A DNA stretch of 64,000 nt from Methanomassiliicoccaceae archaeon UBA472 (GCA_002497075.1 DAML01000012.1:47117-111116); one strand, 5' to 3'. Positions 1 through 9,457 are shown, counted from the stretch's first letter. Numbers and translations are program-made. The notes: generated by a model not told the origin, from the letters alone.

Positions 1-157
1 TGGCGTCCGAGAAATAAGTCCGAGCCATTTCCAGGAACGAATCTGCCAGCTTCCGATTGAAGGAGCGTTCCGGAGCGGAGATGGTTACCTTTTCCAGAGC
101 GCGCTTGGTTATCGAAAGGTACCGGTCCAGATGTTCCTTGGAAATGGTGTCCCTCAT
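1..157 (-). CDS. DUF357 family protein, N-terminal part (cut by window edge)
   Basis: The first 52 codons of a minus-strand gene are visible, starting with ATG one base after the TGA stop of the HerA gene. The residues read MRDTISKEHLDRYLSITKRA and continue with an alpha-helical segment containing APERSFNRKLADSFLEMA and ARTYFSDA, which I recognise as the archaeal DUF357 family. These are short helical proteins of unknown function, usually under 100 residues. The near-overlap with herA implies co-transcription and translational coupling. The C-terminus lies outside the window. Confidence 0.7.
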   Translation of the reverse strand, partial: MRDTISKEHLDRYLSITKRALEKVTISAPERSFNRKLADSFLEMARTYFSDA

Positions 158-158
158 C

Positions 159-1811
159 TCACAGCCTCTTGGAGGGGATGATCTCCACGGACTCCCCGCC
201 ATGCCTGCTTTGCCTGGGACGAACTTCAACGAACAAAGGCATCTGGATGTTGCCGCCCATGATGAGCGCGACGCCTATCGGCAATCGCTGTATCTCCTGG
301 TCCATGCCCTCCTGCAGGCCTTCCACGGATGATACGATCGCTTTCAGGTCGTTGGGGTTGGTGACCTTGAGGATCATCTGGGTGTTGCACTGCGACAGCA
401 CGTTCTTGTCGATCTTGGCCGCCCTCTGCGATATGATCGTCAGTCCGAGACCGAACTTGCGGCCTTCTGCGGCGATCGTCCGGAATATTTTGGAACATGA
501 CGTAACGCCCTGCTGCGGGCAGAAGTTGTGCGCCTCCTCGGCGATCATCATCATCGGAGGGACCTTGCCCAGCTTGCGCAGCTCGAACATGGCCGTCGCC
601 AGCCTAGTGACGATAAGCTCCTGAATGTCGGGGGGCGTTCCCCTCAGGTTGATTATGGTGGTCTTACCCTGGGAGATGATCTCGTCGATCTTGGTGCCCT
701 GCGGCGCGAATATGTTGACCTCGTTCAGGTACGCCAGCTCGGCGATGAGAGTCTGATTGTTGGCGTCCTCGTCGGACTCCAGCATGGCTATGATCTCTTT
801 GAGCCCGTAATCCTTCTTGACCGCTTTGAGGCCGTCGATGGCCTTGCGCAAGGCGTTCAGGTAGACCTTGCCGTTCTTGATAGTGGTGAGAGCCAAAAGG
901 TCCCGGGCGTCGATGTTAGCCAGGGTGAACTTCAAAGGCTTGGCGCCCTTGTTGATCGTGGTGTCAGTGGCGAACTCCATTATCTTGTCATTGAAGCCGG
1001 CGGGCTGGATGCCGAAATCACGCTTGCCGGGCATTACGGTTCCGATGTCGCGCATCGCCCCGTACTCGCCGTGCGGGTCAAGGATCAGCACGGTCACGTC
1101 GTGCTTCATTAGTTCTTCAACAAGATCTCCGCACAGGAAGCTCTTACCGCCGCCTGTTTTGGCGAGAATGCTCACGTGCTTCTGGACCATGGCGTTGATG
1201 TCCACCTCGACGTTGATGTCGTAGCCGAAGAGCTTACCTAGATACGCCCCAGTGGGCGTGTTCTCCTTGAGCCCGATGACGTCCTTGATGAGCTGGTCCT
1301 TGGCCCGATAGACCATGTCCCCGGCCTTGAAGGGAGAGCGCGGCACTTGCAGCAGCTTCCTCTCGTCCCGGTAGCCGAGAATGGATATCTGGGCGATGAC
1401 GATCTCATCGATCTCCACGTCCATGCCTTCGCTGAGCCTCTTCGCCCGTTCGAGCGTGAGATCGGTCTTGCGCTCCATGTCGGAAACCTGACCGAGCACC
1501 CAGCCATGCGATTGGTGAACCACTTGAACGTAATCCATCTTCTGCAGGTCTCCGAGCACCCGCAGATGGAAGGACGTCGCCCCGACGTTGCCGTAGATCA
1601 TGCCCACGCCGTCGAGGTGGCCGTACGTCTCGTCCTCCAAGGTGTGCTCCGAGGGCTTGCGCTCCCGGTGAACGACAACTTCGTCCGGAGTTCCGACGTC
1701 CTCGACGTTGTCATCCAGGACCTCTTCCTCCACGAACGTGTCCTCTTCCTCCTCGGCAGGAAGGGGAGCCTTTCCGCTGGACTCTGAAATAGAATTGGTT
1801 TGCATTCCCAT
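159..1811 (-). CDS. herA: HerA-type bipolar DNA-translocating ATPase/helicase
   Basis: HerA is a hexameric FtsK/VirB4-like ATPase that works with the NurA nuclease in archaeal double-strand-break end resection. The protein of about 550 residues shows an acidic low-complexity N-terminus (first 60 residues), a HAS-barrel region, Walker A KTGGGKS at about residues 218-224, the ILDPHGEY motif, and Walker B MMMIAEEAHNF at about 420-430, then the LRGTPPDIQ and IISQRAAKID motifs typical of HerA. A longer start at 1835 is possible, but a TATA-like box sits at 1835-1846, so ATG at 1811 (or 1805) with a very short leader fits better. NurA is not beside it; a DUF357 gene follows. Confidence 0.93.
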   Translation of the reverse strand: MGMQTNSISESSGKAPLPAEEEEDTFVEEEVLDDNVEDVGTPDEVVVHRERKPSEHTLEDETYGHLDGVGMIYGNVGATSFHLRVLGDLQKMDYVQVVHQSHGWVLGQVSDMERKTDLTLERAKRLSEGMDVEIDEIVIAQISILGYRDERKLLQVPRSPFKAGDMVYRAKDQLIKDVIGLKENTPTGAYLGKLFGYDINVEVDINAMVQKHVSILAKTGGGKSFLCGDLVEELMKHDVTVLILDPHGEYGAMRDIGTVMPGKRDFGIQPAGFNDKIMEFATDTTINKGAKPLKFTLANIDARDLLALTTIKNGKVYLNALRKAIDGLKAVKKDYGLKEIIAMLESDEDANNQTLIAELAYLNEVNIFAPQGTKIDEIISQGKTTIINLRGTPPDIQELIVTRLATAMFELRKLGKVPPMMMIAEEAHNFCPQQGVTSCSKIFRTIAAEGRKFGLGLTIISQRAAKIDKNVLSQCNTQMILKVTNPNDLKAIVSSVEGLQEGMDQEIQRLPIGVALIMGGNIQMPLFVEVRPRQSRHGGESVEIIPSKRL

Positions 1812-1834
1812 CCGGCTAAGATATAAGGCGCGCA

Positions 1835-1925
1835 CGATAAATAAGTTGGGGAGGGGCTGAACGTGGCATTCGATCTCGTGTTTGGTGTGATGCGCCGCCA
1901 GCCGGGGAGAATCACTTATTTATCG
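1835..1925. promoter_or_regulatory. Divergent herA/prs promoters with mirror-image TATA elements
   Basis: CGATAAATAAGT at 1835-1846 and ACTTATTTATCG at 1914-1925 are exact 12-base reverse complements facing away from each other. Each holds the TATA-like core of the gene it precedes: the minus-strand one is about 25 bp before the herA ATG and the plus-strand one ends 20 bp before the prs ATG. The distances fit leaderless or nearly leaderless archaeal transcripts. No ribosome binding site is visible before either ATG. Confidence 0.6.
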
Positions 1926-1944
1926 GTAACCTGATTCCCAGGCG

Positions 1945-2799
1945 ATGATAGTTATCGGTGGCTCCGCCTCCTCGAACCTGGCCAAGGACCTGGCCAAGCA
2001 GCTGAACGCTGAGTACGTGCAGGCCGTCAACAAGACCTTCCCGGATGGCGAGACCTACACGCGGATCGAGGCCGAGTCGCTGCGCGGCGAGGTCGTGATC
2101 GTTCAGAACTCCTATCCGAACGACAAGCTCGTTGAGCTTCTTCTTCTGCAGGACGCCGCCTGGGGACTGGGTGCTGAAAAGGTGACCTGTGTCATCCCCT
2201 ACTTCGGCTATGCCCGACAGGACGAGCGCTTCAACCGTGGCGAACCGCTTTCCGCCAAGGTCATGGTGGAGCACATCCAGATGAGGGCGGACAAGGTAAT
2301 TCTCGTCGACATTCACAACCCGGAGATCATGGACTGGTTCACCAAGGCCAAGGTGAAGGACGTTCACGCCGCGCCCTGCGTCGGGGACTTCTTCAAGGAG
2401 TTTGGGGTCGATCTCGTCCTGGCTCCGGACGAGGGTGCGCTGAAGCGGGCCGGCTGGACCGCCGAGCGCCTGGGCGTGGACTGGGACTATCTGGTCAAGA
2501 CAAGACTTTCCGGCACGCATGTGCACATGACGCCCAAGAACATCGACGCCAAGGACCGCAAGGTGCTCATCGTGGACGATATTATCTCCACCGGCGGGAC
2601 CATCGTGGCCGCGACCGAAGAGCTGAAGAGGCTCGGGGCGCGCACGGTCATGGCCGCCTGCACGCACGGGCTGTTCGTCGGCAACGCCCTGGACAACCTC
2701 AAGAAGCACGTGGACAAGCTGGCCTGCGCCAATACGCTCGAATCAGAGGTCTCGCAGATCTCGGTGGCGCCGGAAGTGGCCAAGGCCATCCTGGAATAA
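1945..2799 (+). CDS. prs: Ribose-phosphate pyrophosphokinase (PRPP synthetase)
   Basis: The enzyme makes 5-phosphoribosyl-1-pyrophosphate from ribose-5-phosphate and ATP, feeding purine, pyrimidine and histidine synthesis. The 284 residues match the short archaeal form. Visible are the catalytic/flexible-loop segment YFGYARQDERF (86-96), DIHNP (122-126), a PDEGALKRAG segment (161-170) and the PRPP-binding loop VDDIISTGGT (210-219). ATG at 1945 follows a TATA box at 1916-1924 and gives the normal N-terminus MIVIGGSAS. It is divergent from herA. Confidence 0.96.
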   Translation: MIVIGGSASSNLAKDLAKQLNAEYVQAVNKTFPDGETYTRIEAESLRGEVVIVQNSYPNDKLVELLLLQDAAWGLGAEKVTCVIPYFGYARQDERFNRGEPLSAKVMVEHIQMRADKVILVDIHNPEIMDWFTKAKVKDVHAAPCVGDFFKEFGVDLVLAPDEGALKRAGWTAERLGVDWDYLVKTRLSGTHVHMTPKNIDAKDRKVLIVDDIISTGGTIVAATEELKRLGARTVMAACTHGLFVGNALDNLKKHVDKLACANTLESEVSQISVAPEVAKAILE

Positions 2800-2801
2800 A
2801 T

Positions 2802-4049
2802 TCACCATTCCGGGTCCGGCACCGGTTCGCGCCATATGTAGCGCACCGAGATGGGCACGTCCCGTTTCGAACGAACCTGGTCCAGCACCATTCGTGCGTG
2901 GTCGGGGTCGAGGTCTAACGTCCTCAACGTCGATCCGTCGTTCAAGTGCAACACCAATGGATTGATTATCTCCCGGGGCTCGATCCCGCTTTCGGCCGAG
3001 TTCACGGGGGTCCTGAGGATGGTTATGTGAGATACCGTCCACCATACTCCCTGCCTCCGCCTGGGCGTCTTCGAGTCGCCGCGGTAGAAGTAACCGTCGA
3101 AACCGGATTTGTCGACCACTAGAGGCGTGGCCTCGGCCAGATGGGTGGCGATCAGGTTGTCCATCAAACGAAACAGGACCACCGTGACGGCCATCAGTAG
3201 TAGCGCCCCTAGCTGAACCCAGGGCATGAAACTGGTCACCCGGAAGGCCATGACCAAAGTACCTAGACAGGCCACGCCGAAGAGTATGAAAGAGAATCCT
3301 ATGATGAAGAGCGACCCGAACCGGTCCATCGGATCAGGACCTCTGCGAATCTTGTTCGTTCCGTCATCGACCGTGACCCGGACCTCAATGGTCTTGCCAG
3401 TGTAGGGCGATGACATCACCGGCCGTTTGAACAAGGCGGCGTCGAGCGAATCTTCCGCCGCTCCCCAGATCAACCGTCTAACGGTGCCCCGCCCCTTCCC
3501 CTGGTCGACCAGCCTGACCCTGCCCGTGGAGCGTATGGCATTGACCGCCCTGATGATGGTGTCGGGCGACCTAGGTCCGATCTTTACCTTCTTCCCTTTG
3601 CGCCTGTGTATTACTAGAGATGTCGGGGAACCCCTCCAGAGGAAATTGGACTGCATCGTCCTTTCGATCATGGGGCCCCTGCCCACCTCCAGCCGGTCCA
3701 TCTCCGTGAATGGTATCTCGATCTTGATGAAGGACAGGATCGGATGCGAGAGGGTCAACCCCTGCTCATCCACGCTCAGCATCATGATCTCCTTGACCTC
3801 CAAGAAAAAGGAGTGGGCCAAGGTCGATTCGAAGAAAATGAGGCACAGTGCGATCATGAGCGACAGGAACAAGTCGCCCTCGAGAGCTTCTCCCAGCACC
3901 AGATAGAACATGAAGGCGACGATCAACGTTCCGAAGAGGACGTTGACGAACATCATCCTTTTATGCCGCCCTAGGTCGGAGCCGCGATTGGCGTTGGGTA
4001 CCTCCTGAAATAGGACCTTGGGAAGGCCGTCGTTCACCATCACCAGCAC
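2802..4049 (-). CDS. Hypothetical multi-pass membrane protein with PH-like soluble segments
   Basis: I do not recognise a named family. The roughly 415-residue product has two hydrophobic helices near residues 32-75, a polar beta-rich stretch (about 85-240, with IEIPFTEMDRLEVGRG), a second pair of membrane helices near 245-300, then another beta-rich soluble tail. The repeated pattern of two helices followed by a beta domain resembles bPH-type membrane proteins, but that is inference from pattern. The GTG start at 4049 is chosen because GGAG lies six bases upstream; ATG at 4040 is the alternative. It converges with prs, with two bases between the stops. Confidence 0.75.
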   Translation of the reverse strand: MLVMVNDGLPKVLFQEVPNANRGSDLGRHKRMMFVNVLFGTLIVAFMFYLVLGEALEGDLFLSLMIALCLIFFESTLAHSFFLEVKEIMMLSVDEQGLTLSHPILSFIKIEIPFTEMDRLEVGRGPMIERTMQSNFLWRGSPTSLVIHRRKGKKVKIGPRSPDTIIRAVNAIRSTGRVRLVDQGKGRGTVRRLIWGAAEDSLDAALFKRPVMSSPYTGKTIEVRVTVDDGTNKIRRGPDPMDRFGSLFIIGFSFILFGVACLGTLVMAFRVTSFMPWVQLGALLLMAVTVVLFRLMDNLIATHLAEATPLVVDKSGFDGYFYRGDSKTPRRRQGVWWTVSHITILRTPVNSAESGIEPREIINPLVLHLNDGSTLRTLDLDPDHARMVLDQVRSKRDVPISVRYIWREPVPDPEW

Positions 4050-4229
4050 ATCGCTCTCCAGATATTGTCGAACGGATGATGTATATCGTCATTTAAATAA
4101 ATTACATTTTTTTTATACGGACGAAGGTATGGCGGCCAAGCGCATGGTGCCCACCGTTCCTGCTTAGGCTTCGGCAAAGCCTTAAAACGATACTGTTCAT
4201 TCCGAATCATTCCGTAGCATGGTGCTAAC
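4050..4229. promoter_or_regulatory. Divergent intergenic region upstream of proS
   Basis: The stretch holds an AT-rich minus-strand promoter (about 4075-4100) for the membrane protein, a T-rich TATA-like element at 4107-4118 in the proS direction, and a small hairpin AGGCTT/AAGCCT around 4163-4180. A five-codon reading frame (ATG at 4219, product MVLT) ends in TGA that overlaps the proS ATG as ATGA. No RNA gene was recognised. Confidence 0.4.
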
Positions 4230-5627
4230 ATGAGGAAGCAAGAGGATTTCAGCGAGTGGTACAACGAGATCGTGGAACTGGCCAACCTCACCGACAAGCG
4301 CTACCCCATCAAGGGCATGAACGTCTGGACACCCTACGGCTGGAAGATCATGCGCTTCATCGACACCTACATCCGCGAGGAGTGCGACGCCACCGGACAC
4401 GACGAGGTGTGCTTCCCGTTGCTCATCCCGGAGACGGAGTTCAAGAAGGAGAAGGACCACATCAAGGGGTTCGACGCCGAGGTCTACTGGGTCACCCACG
4501 CCGGGCTGAACGAACTGGACGTTCGGCTGCTCTTGCGCCCGACCAGCGAGACGGCCATGTACCCGATGTTCGCTCTCTGGGTCCGCTCGCACACCGACCT
4601 GCCGCTAAAAACGTACCAGCTGGTCAACACCTTCCGGTACGAGACGAAGCAGACCAGGGCCTTCATCCGTGTCCGCGAGATCCATTTCTTTGAATCCCAT
4701 ACTTGCCATACGGACGAACAGGACGCGCAGCGCCAGGTGGAGGAGGACTTCGTCATCCTCGAGAACATCATGAAGCACCTGTGCCTGCCGTACTTCCTGC
4801 TACGCCGGACGGAATGGGACAAGTTCCCCGGGGCGTACTACACCGTGGGAGTGGACACCCTGCTTCCGGACGGACGGAGCTTGCAGCTCGGTTCCATCCA
4901 CCACTACCGGGAGAACTTCTCCCGGCCGTTCAACATCACCTATGAGGATGAGAAGGGCGAGCACAAGTTCGCCCACCAGACCACCTTCGGTATGTCCGAA
5001 AGGCTCGTAGGCGCCGTCGTTGCCGTCCACGGGGACGACAAGGGACTGGTGCTACCGCCGGACATCTCCCCGTTCCAGGTCGTGATCATACCGATCCTCG
5101 CCAAGGGGAACGTCGAAATGGTGGCCGAGGAGTGCCAGAAGCTCCGGCAAGAACTTGCGTCCGCCGGACTGCGCGTCAAGCTGGACGACAGCGACGAACG
5201 CCCGGGCAGCAAGTTCCACAACTGGGAGATCCGCGGCGTTCCGCTACGCCTAGAGATGGGCATGCGCGATATCGAGGGCGGTAAGGTCGCTTACGCCCGC
5301 CGGGACACCGGTGCGAAAGGGTCCTTGGACCGCGCGAACGTCGCCTCACATGTCAGAGAGACGCTCAATCAGATCTCAGATGACATGCGCGCTAAAGCGC
5401 TTGCAGCATCTAACAGCGCCATCCAGGACCTGGACTCGCTGGACATGGTTCCGGAGAAGGTCGTTCGCTTCGGATGGTGCGGCGAGGAGGAGTGCGGCCG
5501 CAAGTTCGAGGAGAGGACCGGCCTCAAGATGCTCGGCTCGCCGTATAACGAAGAGGAATTCCACGGCAAGTGCATTGTTTGCGGTAAGCAGGTGGAGAAG
5601 CCCACCTACGCCGCCCGCTCGATGTGA
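4230..5627 (+). CDS. proS: Prolyl-tRNA synthetase, archaeal/eukaryotic type
   Basis: Class II synthetase that charges tRNA-Pro. The 465-residue length, the absence of the bacterial editing insertion, and the C-terminal extension fit the archaeal type. Class II motif 2 is FRYETKQTRAFIRVREIHFFES; RPTSETAMYPMF lies just before it. The anticodon-binding domain follows from about residue 280, and the C-terminal zinc domain has WCGEEECG and CIVCGK cysteine pairs (about 415-455). ATG at 4230 gives the usual MRKQEDFSEWYNEIV start. It is convergent with the next gene with no bases between the stops. Confidence 0.96.
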   Translation: MRKQEDFSEWYNEIVELANLTDKRYPIKGMNVWTPYGWKIMRFIDTYIREECDATGHDEVCFPLLIPETEFKKEKDHIKGFDAEVYWVTHAGLNELDVRLLLRPTSETAMYPMFALWVRSHTDLPLKTYQLVNTFRYETKQTRAFIRVREIHFFESHTCHTDEQDAQRQVEEDFVILENIMKHLCLPYFLLRRTEWDKFPGAYYTVGVDTLLPDGRSLQLGSIHHYRENFSRPFNITYEDEKGEHKFAHQTTFGMSERLVGAVVAVHGDDKGLVLPPDISPFQVVIIPILAKGNVEMVAEECQKLRQELASAGLRVKLDDSDERPGSKFHNWEIRGVPLRLEMGMRDIEGGKVAYARRDTGAKGSLDRANVASHVRETLNQISDDMRAKALAASNSAIQDLDSLDMVPEKVVRFGWCGEEECGRKFEERTGLKMLGSPYNEEEFHGKCIVCGKQVEKPTYAARSM

Positions 5628-6530
5628 TCAGAAGGCCGCGGCGAACGGTATGGCCATCAGCAGGATGATCGTGGTGATCAGCCCGATGTCCATGTGCCAT
5701 CCCTCGCGCCCAGCCACCACCGTCTGCGTGTAGTTCAGCAGAGGAGCGAGAACGGCCAGTGCCATGCCGGCAATTAGCAGCCAGTAGTAACTGTATACCG
5801 ATCCGTCCAGGGTCATGGACGTGGTGATCGTCAGACAGAACAGCCCCACGGCGCCTATGGCGATGCTGACGACCAGGCCGACCCAGTCCATCATCTCCAG
5901 CGCCTTCTCGGACTCCCCTTCCCGCCGGCGGTTGAAGATCACCATCTCGAATATCCCCAGGGCGACCAGCACCACGCCGATCACGATCATGAATATCTGT
6001 CCGGCCTCCAGCTCTCCGTGCACGTTCAATTCTCCGCGCAGGCCGAATATGATGATCCCCTCGGTGATCACCAGGCAGGCGGCGAACATTCCCAGCCACT
6101 CCAGCCAGGCAAGGCGGCGGTTGGCCAGCGGCTGGTAGTATAGGAACACGAACGCCAATATTCCCAGCAGGAACAGCTGGGCGGCGGCCAGCACCACCCA
6201 GTTCTTGCCATAGGTGCCAATGTCCTCCACGACGGCCGGGGCGGCGATGAGCAGGAATATGAGCGCTATGACCAGGACGGCCACCGCGGCCACCACCTGC
6301 ATGCGCTTCATGAGCACCTCGCTGAGCCTCTGAAGCTGCGGGAAGATCGGAATGAACAACAGAAGACCTAGGACGATCAAGACCGCTCCCAGTATCATGA
6401 TCATCATCTGGTCCATGACCAGGACGTCCACCAGCTCGATCTCCCGAGCGAGGACCACCAGGGCCACCCCTTCGAACATTATCAGGAGACCCATCAGGTA
6501 CGGTACGAACCAGCTGCCCAACTTCTTCAA
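5628..6530 (-). CDS. Hypothetical polytopic membrane protein (about 8-9 helices)
   Basis: Family not recognised. The protein is almost entirely hydrophobic helices, broken by a short charged cytoplasmic loop (NRRREGESEKALEMMDW) two thirds along. The open frame extends further upstream, but that part overlaps the small gene at 6586-6792 and reads as a shadow. I chose TTG at 6530 (MKKLGSWFVPYLMG) because a TATA-like ATTATATC lies about 35-45 bp upstream; ATG at 6494 is the alternative. No conserved catalytic motif is visible. Confidence 0.7.
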   Translation of the reverse strand: MKKLGSWFVPYLMGLLIMFEGVALVVLAREIELVDVLVMDQMMIMILGAVLIVLGLLLFIPIFPQLQRLSEVLMKRMQVVAAVAVLVIALIFLLIAAPAVVEDIGTYGKNWVVLAAAQLFLLGILAFVFLYYQPLANRRLAWLEWLGMFAACLVITEGIIIFGLRGELNVHGELEAGQIFMIVIGVVLVALGIFEMVIFNRRREGESEKALEMMDWVGLVVSIAIGAVGLFCLTITTSMTLDGSVYSYYWLLIAGMALAVLAPLLNYTQTVVAGREGWHMDIGLITTIILLMAIPFAAAF

Positions 6531-6585
6531 ATATCCCGCCTCTGGACAATATTCGGCTGGACTAGATATAATAGTTCCGTTCAGC

Positions 6586-6792
6586 CTATTGCTTGAATTT
6601 GGCGAGAAGCAGGCCGAAAATGCCCAGACCGAGGAGCACGATGAATATGGAATAGACGCCCATGTTCTCGGCGGCGAAGATGTTCCAGCTTCCATAGGAG
6701 ACGCCCCACACCCAGTAGAACAGCACCGCTGCCACCACGAGGAGCAGGGAGAATATTGCAATGGTCTTCTTGGGGTAGGCTTGCTCGGCCAT
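6586..6792 (-). CDS. Small two-helix membrane protein
   Basis: A 68-residue product begins MAEQAYPKKTIAIFSLLLVV and carries two hydrophobic helices (about 10-30 and 45-65) separated by a short aromatic loop. A TATA-like TTTTAATAG lies about 27 bp before the ATG, fitting a leaderless transcript. It ends in TAG. It may be transcribed with the polytopic membrane protein downstream on the same strand, though that gene has its own TATA-like box. Function unknown. Confidence 0.7.
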   Translation of the reverse strand: MAEQAYPKKTIAIFSLLLVVAAVLFYWVWGVSYGSWNIFAAENMGVYSIFIVLLGLGIFGLLLAKFKQ

Positions 6793-6874
6793 TGGGCGTC
6801 AAACGTGGTCGGCCTATTAAAATCTTGTTCCACGCAGGTGAACCTAATATATTCCTGGCTCCCATTGTGCTGGC

Positions 6875-8350
6875 ATGGGGGACGGGGAGGAACGGCGCCC
6901 GTTGGGCAACGTCATCTATTCTCTAGCGGACCGGCTCCCGTTCTTCAAGTTCTTCCGCCACCTGAGCCCGATGCAGCAGAGGGCGGTCAAGCTGGCCCTG
7001 CCGTTCCTGGTGCTGGCGGTTTTCGTCCTCATGCCCATGGACCTAGACCGCCGGGTTCAGGACGCCCTTGGAATATTCCTGTGCATCGCCATGATGTGGA
7101 CCTTTGAGTCGTTGCCGTTGCCGGCCACGGCCCTCCTGGTGCCTGTGCTGCTCACGCTCTTCGGGGTCTTTCCGGCCGCGGACGCATTGGCGCCTTACGC
7201 CGACCCGGTGGTCTTCCTGATGATCGGGGGGCTCATCCTGGCGGAGGCGCTGCGCCACAACGGCCTGGATAAAAGACTGGCGTACATGATGGTCCTGAAA
7301 GCGAACGGAGATCGCGACCGGACCTTGTTCTTCCTCATGGCCGCCTCGGCCTTCCTGAGCATGTGGATATCCAACACGGCGGCCGTGGCGATACTTATCC
7401 CGGTGGTGCTCGGCATATCATCCCGCCTAAAGGGCATCGGGGAGCACGTCACCGCCAGAATGCTCCTTGGCATAGGTATCGGCTCCGCGGCCGGGGGCAT
7501 GATGACCGTGACCGGTTCGGCGCCTAACGCCATCGCCGCCGGTCTTCTGTCTCAGGGTCAAGACTTCACCTTCCTGGACTGGATGATCATCGGCGTGCCG
7601 ATCGGCCTGGTGCTCCTGTTCCTGGCCTGGTTCCTGCTCATACGGCTCTTTCCGTCGCACGGAGAGCGCCTGGAGATCGAGGAGCTGCGGGACGAGATGC
7701 GGAACATGGGGCCCCTGAACGCCGGTGAGAAACGAACGCTGATGGTCTTCCTGCCGACGGTGGCGCTGTGGGTGCTGGGGGCGGAGATCGCCTCCTGGCT
7801 TGGACTGCCGCCGTCATTCATGAGCGCGGCGGTCGTGGCGCTTTCGGCCTCGGTATTCCTGTTCGTGGTCAGGGCGATCGAATGGGAGAACGCCCGGTCC
7901 ATCTCCTGGGACGTGTTCCTGATCATCGGCTCCGGCCTCGCGCTCGGGGAAGGGCTGGTCTACTCCGGGGCGGCGCAATGGATCGCGGACGGCCTCGGCG
8001 GCGCTTTGCTCGGCGCCGAGCTCATGATCGTACTGCTGACCATCGCCTTTGTTACGGTGGCTATAACCAACTTCATCAGCAACACCGCCACCGCGGCCAT
8101 GTTCATCCCTATATTGCTCGGGCTGTCCATAGCCCTGAACGTTCAGCCGGAGCTGCTGGTGCTGACCTGCGGGCTCTGCGTCTCGCTGAGCTTCATTACC
8201 CCTATCGGCACTCCGCCGTTCACTCTGATCTACGCCACCAAGAAGGTCAGCCGGAGGGACATGGCCAAGGCCGGCATCGTCATAACCGTGCCGACGGCCA
8301 TCGCCATATCCCTGTTCCTTCTGGCCGTGGATTATTTCGGCGTCTTCTGA
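6875..8350 (+). CDS. SLC13/DASS family anion:sodium symporter
   Basis: Predicted divalent-anion (dicarboxylate, sulfate or phosphate) symporter of the cytoplasmic membrane. The 491 residues contain about 11-13 helices and the two diagnostic SNT signatures, WISNTAAVA near residues 165-173 and FISNTATAAMF near 399-409, each followed by a hairpin region as in VcINDY-like carriers. TPIGTPPFTLIY near the C-terminus is also typical. The N-terminus has a short cytoplasmic helix (about 1-35). Substrate cannot be read from sequence. The 3' end overlaps the convergent gene by 19 bases. Confidence 0.9.
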   Translation: MGDGEERRPLGNVIYSLADRLPFFKFFRHLSPMQQRAVKLALPFLVLAVFVLMPMDLDRRVQDALGIFLCIAMMWTFESLPLPATALLVPVLLTLFGVFPAADALAPYADPVVFLMIGGLILAEALRHNGLDKRLAYMMVLKANGDRDRTLFFLMAASAFLSMWISNTAAVAILIPVVLGISSRLKGIGEHVTARMLLGIGIGSAAGGMMTVTGSAPNAIAAGLLSQGQDFTFLDWMIIGVPIGLVLLFLAWFLLIRLFPSHGERLEIEELRDEMRNMGPLNAGEKRTLMVFLPTVALWVLGAEIASWLGLPPSFMSAAVVALSASVFLFVVRAIEWENARSISWDVFLIIGSGLALGEGLVYSGAAQWIADGLGGALLGAELMIVLLTIAFVTVAITNFISNTATAAMFIPILLGLSIALNVQPELLVLTCGLCVSLSFITPIGTPPFTLIYATKKVSRRDMAKAGIVITVPTAIAISLFLLAVDYFGVF

Positions 8351-9374
8351 CGTCTGGGCCACTTCCCTATTCGTTCAGGAAGCAAGGCGGAGACCATGGC
8401 CAGGATAGGCCCGATAAGGTAGCCTGCCCAGGCGAAGATGGCCAGAACCCCGATCACGACCAGCTTGACCCTGCCAACCTTGGTAAGCGGTCCGACCTTC
8501 CAGCCTGCCCGCAACAGCAAGAAGCCCAGCAACCCCGGGATGAGGAAAAGGAATATCGATATCATTATCTCGGGGCCGAGATGGCTGTCCCTGACCGTGA
8601 TCACGGTCTGGACCAGGGTGCTGGCGGCCGTACCGGTGACCAGCAGCCCTGATAGAAGAAGGAAAGAGTGCTGAAGGTCGATGCCCTCGGACCTGCGCTT
8701 CCGGAAGTAAACGATGAGCAGGGACCCCAGGACCACCGTGATGATCATCGGGGTAAGTATCTCCCAGGTCTCCTGGCCCTCCCACAGGTATACCGTGTAC
8801 AGGCTGAAGGGGAGGAGCAGCCACTCTTGGACGGTGAAGGATTCGCCGTATCCTATCACCAGGGCGAAGTTGCCCTCCTGAGATGCGGGAGCGAACACCG
8901 CCACGTAATACTTGCCAGTGACCGTTGCCGGGGAGTCCGTCCTGCCCAGGTCGTAAAAAGCGCTGGGAGTGAACCCTTCGTAGGTGGCCTCGTCGGGAAG
9001 AGAGGTGTTGACCACCTGAAACCTGTAACCTTCCGGGACCTCCACCCAGGAGGGTATCGCCCCCTGGTCCGCAATTCCCGGCGCCATCATGACCATCCGA
9101 GGCAGGAACCCGTCGTCACCATCCTTCACCGGAACGATCAGGTCAAGCAGCAGCCTCTCGCCTTCCTGGATATCGAACGTGAAATACAACGCTCGCCTTG
9201 GTGCAGGTGGGAGTAGAACGCCCAGGACTTCACCGTGTCCTCTATCTCCATCGCAGTCTCCGGCGAGGTGTTGCCGTCGGCGAACTGCGGAGAATGCGCG
9301 GAAACCGCTCCCGCTGAGAGCAGAAGCACGAGAACAACGATGAATGGGACCCGGAGGAAGCCCATGATGAACAT
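8332..9374 (-). pseudogene. Exported-domain/polytopic membrane protein split by a one-base frameshift
   Basis: Two overlapping minus-strand frames make one protein. The first (ATG at 9374 after AGGAG) has a signal peptide MFIMGFLRVPFIVVLVLLLS and runs to YSHLHQGE; the second continues ALYFTFDIQEGERLLLDL through an extracellular beta domain and about six membrane helices to the stop at 8332. Adding one base in GGCGAG/CGTTG near 9191-9193 restores a 347-residue product. It resembles the exported domain-plus-membrane proteins nearby. The change may be a real inactivating deletion or a sequencing/assembly error; I cannot tell which. Function unknown. Confidence 0.72.
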
Positions 9375-9457
9375 ACGGAATCTCCTTCCTTATTACGCTT
9401 GTCCTCCGAAAAATCAATTAGATATATGCATAAACCAATCTTGCCGGGCAGGAAGGG

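Noticed and set aside
1912..2709. 265-codon frame antisense to prs
   Set aside because: Shadow of a clear PRPP synthetase gene.
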